Made by a program: the position numbers and the translations under genes. The notes below the pieces were generated by a model. It made no database searches. It was not told the DNA's origin and saw nothing but the letters and a program-made list of their open reading frames with translations. A stretch of DNA of 25,545 nt from a virus: IMG/VR virus record IMGVR_UViG_3300031841_000964, positions 1 to 25,545 of that record; one strand, 5' to 3'. Below are positions 21,352 to 25,545 of the stretch, one piece after another. Within the stretch, counting starts at the first letter, position 1; every line of letters starts with the position of its first letter.

Positions 21352-21782
21352 CCGGCAAATCTGACCCCACCGCCCCCCGACCCCCGCGCACTGCTAGCAG
21401 CTACGCACGGCGCATGTATTACTAATCTGCGCGAATTATCAGTATCACCACGAGTTTGCACATCATTTTGTGTTTTCTGGTGGTATTTGGTGGTTTTTAC
21501 GGCAGAAGCACCCCACCCCCTCTATATAGGGAAACCCCCCACCCCAAAAATAAAAGTCCCAGCAAAAAATTTTTTGTGTGTCAAGGGTCTGAAATACCGG
21601 GTTTAAGGTACCCCCGTACGTGTCACGTAACCTATTGATTATATTGGGTTATTCGGTTATTCGGGTTTTCAGACCCCTCGGTGTGCCCGGCACGTAAATA
21701 CTTGTAGAAAATTTGGTTACACAGAAGTAGTTACGTGAGGGTGTCCACAAAATCACATATATAGCGTTTTGGACTTTTTGGA
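21352..21782. other. gene-free region with palindromes before the packaging genes
   Basis: No convincing gene here; open frames lack ribosome binding sites. Visible elements: a C-rich stretch near 21361-21389, a perfect 13-bp palindrome TACGTGTCACGTA (21617-21629), a tandem GGTTATTC pair near 21647-21664, inverted arms GGGTCTGAAA (21585-21594) and TTTCAGACCC (21667-21676), and the palindrome GTGCCCGGCAC (21683-21693). Because it sits beside HNH and terminase genes, a packaging (cos/pac) site is a reasonable guess, but none is recognisable. Confidence 0.45.
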
Positions 21783-22259
21783 CTATTCGCGGGTGAGGTT
21801 GTCGTTGATGTGCCGAATCCAGAAAAAGAAGTCTGGTAGCGGTAGGGCGTGCTTCATTTTGTTGGCCTGCCAGCATACGAGATGCACGTTTGAGCGTACG
21901 TATCCTTTGGTTGGGTCTATCCGGTCTACACTTGCATTGGTGGTGGTCTCTCCAAACCCACGATGCCGGGTCATTACCAAACCACTCAAGGCACATCGCC
22001 CCTCTTGTTCTTCCCACAGCTCTACTAGGTCTGCAACTGTTATGGCGAATTCTAGGTCTTCCCGCTTCTTACGGCTGTGCTTGAGTCCAGCTAAGGAGTA
22101 TCGAAGGAACGCCTCAACGCTGGCGTTACGTAGTTTGTTTTTAGCTTTATGCTTACAGCCCTTGCAGGTATATAATCTGTATATACCATTCATAGAGAAT
22201 GCTTCGATAGGTTTCTCTTCGTGACAGACTTTGCAAGTTCTTGTATCTTCTGATGCCAT
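21783..22259 (-). CDS. HNH endonuclease with zinc-ribbon N-terminus
   Basis: A 158-aa HNH protein. The N-terminus has two CxxC pairs (C9/C12 and C32/C35) for a zinc ribbon. The segment KKREDLEFAITVADLVELWEEQEGRCALSG leads to the nuclease core ASVDRIDPTKGYVRSNVHLVCWQANKMKH (about residues 109-137). It contains the usual D-R-I-D-P and N-V-x-L-V-C-x-x-x-N-x-x-K pattern. HNH proteins next to terminase genes often assist DNA cutting during packaging. This copy is on the strand opposite to terS, divergent from it with 50 bp between, so it may instead be a free-standing homing-type or accessory nuclease. GGGGAAAG precedes the ATG. Confidence 0.88.
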   Translation of the reverse strand: MASEDTRTCKVCHEEKPIEAFSMNGIYRLYTCKGCKHKAKNKLRNASVEAFLRYSLAGLKHSRKKREDLEFAITVADLVELWEEQEGRCALSGLVMTRHRGFGETTTNASVDRIDPTKGYVRSNVHLVCWQANKMKHALPLPDFFFWIRHINDNLTRE

Positions 22260-22309
22260 ATTGTACTTTCCCCGCGTGAATACGTATGTTTAAGTTACAG
22301 GCATAACCC

Positions 22310-22984
22310 ATGACTTTATTTGTAGAACCTGAGATCGGTGTTCCGTTTTCAGATGACACCCCCACAGTCGATCTGAAGGAGCGGGCCGAAGCAGCCTGCA
22401 ACACGGCGCTCAAACTAGCAGAACATGGATTAGATTTGGAACCCACGGCGGAAGATGAAGACACGGCTGCGAAACTTGCTTTGGCTTATGCTGACGACCC
22501 TGAAAAAACTTCTAAAAAGGTTACTACGAAGAAGGCGGCGAAACTCACCCCTGCCTCCATGGTGCTGACGAACAACATACTTCAAGAGTTTGGGCATTCG
22601 GTCGCAGAAAGCGCGACTCAGATCCGACACCTCGTAACTAATAAGCTCTTATTGGAGTCGGAGAACGACGACCCACGCATTCGCATACGAGCTTTGGAAC
22701 TTCTAGGTAAGATCTCAGATGTTGGGTTGTTTGCCGAGAAGTCCGAGGTGACTATAACACATCAGTCTACAGATGATCTGCGTGACAAGTTACGTGGTAA
22801 GCTAGAGAAGCTGGTGCAGCCGGTAGAGATAGAAGCCGAGGATGCGGTCTATCAAGAGGTTGTGCTAGACGGTGAGGTGCTGGACATCAACAAAGAGCTT
22901 GGTCTGGATGAGTTGGAAGCGGCAGTAGAAGAAGTGGCAGAAGACGAAGCGAAAGTAGAAGGCGAAGAAGGCTACGATGACTGA
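22310..22984 (+). CDS. terS: terminase small subunit
   Basis: A 224-aa protein preceding the large terminase and overlapping it by 8 nt. Its middle (LTPASMVLTNNILQEFGHSVAESATQIRHLVTNKLLLESENDDPRIRIRALELLGKISDVGLFAEKSEV) has the helical DNA-binding and oligomerisation layout of phage small terminases, with the 'RirAleLLGKisdvGLFaeksev' phrase I associate with that family. The ends are acidic. It should recognise the packaging site and regulate the large subunit. The ribosome binding site is weak (ACAGG, eight bases before the ATG). A faint plus-strand promoter (TTGTAC, 18 nt, TATGTT) lies at 22260-22290, and I do not list it separately. Confidence 0.85.
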   Translation: MTLFVEPEIGVPFSDDTPTVDLKERAEAACNTALKLAEHGLDLEPTAEDEDTAAKLALAYADDPEKTSKKVTTKKAAKLTPASMVLTNNILQEFGHSVAESATQIRHLVTNKLLLESENDDPRIRIRALELLGKISDVGLFAEKSEVTITHQSTDDLRDKLRGKLEKLVQPVEIEAEDAVYQEVVLDGEVLDINKELGLDELEAAVEEVAEDEAKVEGEEGYDD

Positions 22985-24530
22985 GGCCGTTCCCAGTTTT
23001 ACTGAGGAAGAGGTACAGCAGATGCTGGACAACCTCGACGCCTTTTCTGATGAAGAGGTTGTTGAGATAAACCGCATCGTAGATGAGCTGGAATCGCGTA
23101 AGGCGAACGAAGCGGCGTACGACGACCTGATAGAATTCTGTAAGAAGATGCAGCCAGACTACATTGTGGGCAAACACCACAGGATTTTGGCGAATATGTT
23201 GATGTCGATTGAATCTGGTGACAAAGACCGGATTTGTGTGAATATCCCACCGCGCCACGGCAAGTCCCAACTTGTCTCTATCTTCTTTCCAGCGTGGTTT
23301 TTGGGTCGAAATCCGAACAAGAAAGTGATGATGGTGTCGCATACCACCGATTTGGCGGTGGATTTTGGTCGTAAGGTGCGGAATCTCATCTCTACGGACG
23401 AGTATCAGGCCATATTCTCCACAGTTCAGCTTGCCAGCGACTCGAAATCAGCCGGTAGATGGAACACGAACTCCGGTGGCGAGTATTATGCGTGCGGTAT
23501 TGGCTCTGCATTGGCCGGTCGTGGTGCTGATTTGCTACTGGTGGACGACCCACACTCGGAACAGGACGTAATTAACGGCAACTTTGCCGTATTTGAGAAG
23601 GCATACGAGTGGTTTACCTTCGGTGCGCGTACTCGTCTGATGCCCGGAGGCCGTGTTGCAATAATTCAGACCCGATGGCACCAAGATGACCTGACTGGGC
23701 GGGTTATACGCGACATGACGCAGAATGACCGCGCTGATGAGTACGAGGTGGTCGAATTCCCTGCCATACTGGAGATTGAGGACGAGGAGACGGAGGAGAT
23801 CGTAGAGAAACCCCTGTGGCCTGAGTTCTTCGACCTAGATGCACTGCTACGAACCAAGGCGTCGATGCCTACATTCCAGTGGAACGCGCAGTATCAGCAG
23901 ACACCCACGGCGGAAGAGGCTGCGCTGGTCAAGCGCGAGTGGTGGCAGATCTGGGAGCAGGACAATCCGCCGTCATGCGAGTACATAATTATGTCGCTGG
24001 ACGCGGCGGCAGAGAAACACAACCGCGCAGACTTCACGGCGTTGACTACGTGGGGCGTGTTCCTCAACGAGGAGTACAATGCGTACCACATCATCCTGCT
24101 GAACAGTATAAAGAAGCGGTTAGAATTTCCAGAGCTGAAGGACTTGGCGCTGGAGGAGTACAGCGAGTGGGAACCCGATGCGTTCATTGTGGAGAAGAAG
24201 TCATCAGGTACGGCGCTGTATCAAGAGATGAGGCGTATGGGGCTGCCCGTATCAGAGTATACGCCCCACAGAGGATCAGGTGATAAGTTAGCGCGTCTTA
24301 ATGCAGTATCTGATATTGTTGCGTCTGGTTTGGTGTGGGTACCTCCTACACGGTGGGCAGAAGAGGTAGTCGAAGAGATTGCCGGATTTCCGTTTATGAG
24401 CCATGATGACTTAGTTGACTCAACGGTCATGGCACTCATGCGTTTTAGGCAGGGCGGGTTCATACGACTGCCGACAGATGAGCCGGAAGAACAAAGATAC
24501 TTTAAGTCGCGGCGAGGCGGCTTCTACTAG
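22977..24530 (+). CDS. terL: terminase large subunit
   Basis: A 517-aa packaging motor with both domains. ATPase: Walker A PPRHGKS (91-97), Walker B LLLVDD (186-191) and the following QTRWHQDDLTG (231-241). Nuclease (RNase H fold): SLDAA with D342, VEKKSSG with E406, and HDDLVDS with D477/D478. Length is normal for the family. It translocates DNA into the prohead and cuts the concatemer. It begins within the end of terS (ATGACTGA), so translation is coupled, and the portal gene follows nine bases after its stop. Confidence 0.97.
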   Translation: MTEAVPSFTEEEVQQMLDNLDAFSDEEVVEINRIVDELESRKANEAAYDDLIEFCKKMQPDYIVGKHHRILANMLMSIESGDKDRICVNIPPRHGKSQLVSIFFPAWFLGRNPNKKVMMVSHTTDLAVDFGRKVRNLISTDEYQAIFSTVQLASDSKSAGRWNTNSGGEYYACGIGSALAGRGADLLLVDDPHSEQDVINGNFAVFEKAYEWFTFGARTRLMPGGRVAIIQTRWHQDDLTGRVIRDMTQNDRADEYEVVEFPAILEIEDEETEEIVEKPLWPEFFDLDALLRTKASMPTFQWNAQYQQTPTAEEAALVKREWWQIWEQDNPPSCEYIIMSLDAAAEKHNRADFTALTTWGVFLNEEYNAYHIILLNSIKKRLEFPELKDLALEEYSEWEPDAFIVEKKSSGTALYQEMRRMGLPVSEYTPHRGSGDKLARLNAVSDIVASGLVWVPPTRWAEEVVEEIAGFPFMSHDDLVDSTVMALMRFRQGGFIRLPTDEPEEQRYFKSRRGGFY

Positions 24531-24539
24531 AGACATACT

Positions 24540-25545
24540 ATGGCTATAGAAAAAGGTTTATACGCAGCACCTGAAGGTATTGATGCGGGTGAAGAGGAAG
24601 AAGCGGCGCTAGAGATTGATATTGTCAATCCAGAAATGGTTACGTTAGACGACGGCAGCGTCGAGATTACAATTATCCCCGATGCCGAAATTGGTGACAT
24701 GCTACCTTTCGACGCAAACCTAGCCGAAGCAATGGACGAAGCGGAGCTAAATAGGTTAGCCGACGACCTAGTAGGTTTGGTATCCGCCGACATCGACAGC
24801 CGCAAAGACTGGGCCGACACATTCGTCAAGGGTCTGGACGTGCTGGGCTTCAAGTACGAAGAGCGTACTGACCCGTGGGAAGGCGCGTGTGGCGTGTACT
24901 CTACAGTCCTCGCTGAAGCGGCAATTCGTTTCCAAGCAGAAACAATGTCCGAGACGTTCCCAGCCGCTGGCCCTGTACGGGTCAAGATTGTTGGCGTAGA
25001 AGACAAGGACAAGGCTGAAGCGGCAAACCGCGTGAAAGCGGATATGAACTACGAACTCACCGAGCGCATGGTGGAGTACAGACCCGAGCACGAGCGACTG
25101 CTGTACAGCCTTGGCTTGGCTGGTAGTGCGTTCAAGAAAGTTTATTTCGATCCGAACATAGGCCGACAGGTAGCTCTATATATCCCCGCTGAAGATGTGG
25201 TCGTGCCATACGGTGCCTCACATATCGAAACAGCAGAACGTGTTACGCACATCATGCGTAAGACTAAGAACGAGATGAAGAAGCTACAAGTCAGTGGGTT
25301 CTACCGCGACGTAGATCTGGGTGACCCGCAGGCATACCACACTGACATTGAAGAGCGTAAGGCTGAAGAGGGTGGCTACTCTATTCAGGACGATAATCGT
25401 TTCTCGATATACGAGATACACGCCGATCTGGTCATTGAAGGATCTGGCGACTCTGATGACGGTATTGCCAAGCCATACGTGGTGACGTTGGAGCGTGGCA
25501 CTAACGAGATCCTGTCTATCTACCGTAACTGGAACCCCGAAGACC
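24540..25545 (+). CDS. portal protein, P22-like, C-terminus cut by window edge
   Basis: The frame from ATG at 24540 stays open to the end, 335 codons. After an acidic N-terminus (GIDAGEEEEAALEIDI) comes RKDWADTFVKGLDVLGFKYEERTDPWEGACGVYSTVLAEAAIRFQAETMSETFP, followed by LLYSLGLAGSAFKKVYFD and a strand-rich clip/wing region. This fits the P22-type portals of many aquatic podoviruses. The portal forms the dodecameric channel at the capsid vertex and docks TerL. It comes nine bases after the terL stop. The family suggests a short-tailed virion, but tail genes lie outside the window. Confidence 0.85.
   Translation, partial: MAIEKGLYAAPEGIDAGEEEEAALEIDIVNPEMVTLDDGSVEITIIPDAEIGDMLPFDANLAEAMDEAELNRLADDLVGLVSADIDSRKDWADTFVKGLDVLGFKYEERTDPWEGACGVYSTVLAEAAIRFQAETMSETFPAAGPVRVKIVGVEDKDKAEAANRVKADMNYELTERMVEYRPEHERLLYSLGLAGSAFKKVYFDPNIGRQVALYIPAEDVVVPYGASHIETAERVTHIMRKTKNEMKKLQVSGFYRDVDLGDPQAYHTDIEERKAEEGGYSIQDDNRFSIYEIHADLVIEGSGDSDDGIAKPYVVTLERGTNEILSIYRNWNPED

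Noticed and set aside
21331-21606. Plus-strand 91-codon frame after hairpin copy 5
   Set aside because: It starts inside the hairpin, has no ribosome binding site, is dominated by Pro runs from the C-rich stretch and shows no protein-like pattern.
21649-22017. Minus-strand 122-codon frame overlapping the end of the HNH gene
   Set aside because: It shadows the HNH gene in another frame, lacks a ribosome binding site and has shadow-type composition rich in Arg, Pro and Trp.
22260-22290. Plus-strand promoter TTGTAC-18-TATGTT before terS
   Set aside because: Only 3/6 and 4/6 matches with long spacing; too weak to list as a feature.

Overview
The window is part of a tailed bacteriophage genome (or a prophage or uncultured viral contig). 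It holds phage-type PrimPol/helicase, SSB, family A DNA polymerase and terminase-portal genes in tightly overlapped operons, with no bacterial housekeeping genes, tRNA or rRNA. The cofactor-type genes (COQ4-like, radical SAM) and the overall gene content resemble phages of aquatic Proteobacteria. That host guess is inference only. Both ends of the window cut through genes (primase-helicase at the left, portal at the right).

Layout. From 1 to 19.7 kb almost every gene is on the minus strand: a replication, recombination and accessory arm. Reading in the direction of transcription (right to left), it contains: two small unknown genes and a DUF3150-like protein; a MoxR/CobS-type AAA+ ATPase and a metallopeptidase-VWA protein; two large and one small unknown protein; a coiled-coil protein, a VRR-NUC nuclease, a DUF3310-like protein and small phage proteins; a radical SAM/SPASM enzyme translationally coupled to a COQ4-like protein; DNA polymerase A; a C-terminally membrane-anchored protein and a small exported protein; a Cas4/RecB-like nuclease, a small HNH-like basic protein and an SNF2-type helicase; a Gp157-like coiled-coil protein, an HTH protein, a Cys-rich protein and an acidic-tailed SSB; and the PrimPol-DUF927 primase-helicase. 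Stop/start overlaps (ATGA, TAATG, TGATG) run through most of this arm and indicate long polycistronic messages.

From 19.7 to 20.45 kb lies a non-coding control region. It carries about ten copies of an AAACGYAACATTA-type element in both orientations around AT-rich tracts, three copies of a 23-bp direct repeat, and one copy of a 23-bp hairpin element found five times between 17.8 and 21.4 kb. I read it as a candidate replication origin and regulatory hub. The hairpin element keeps one orientation left of this hub and the opposite one right of it. Three sigma70-like promoters at 17.9, 19.8 and 21.3 kb share a TAACACG motif beside the -35 box. A minus-strand gene at 20.45-21.2 kb has its own promoter and a strong intrinsic terminator.

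From 21.8 kb a minus-strand HNH endonuclease diverges from the plus-strand packaging operon: small terminase, large terminase (8-nt overlap) and a P22-type portal that runs off the end.

The observations most worth follow-up are the phage-encoded COQ4-like protein coupled to a radical SAM enzyme, the DUF3150-MoxR-metallopeptidase/VWA module, the polar hairpin family, and the iteron-like cluster. All promoter, terminator and repeat calls were made by eye, and all family assignments from remembered motifs without database searches.
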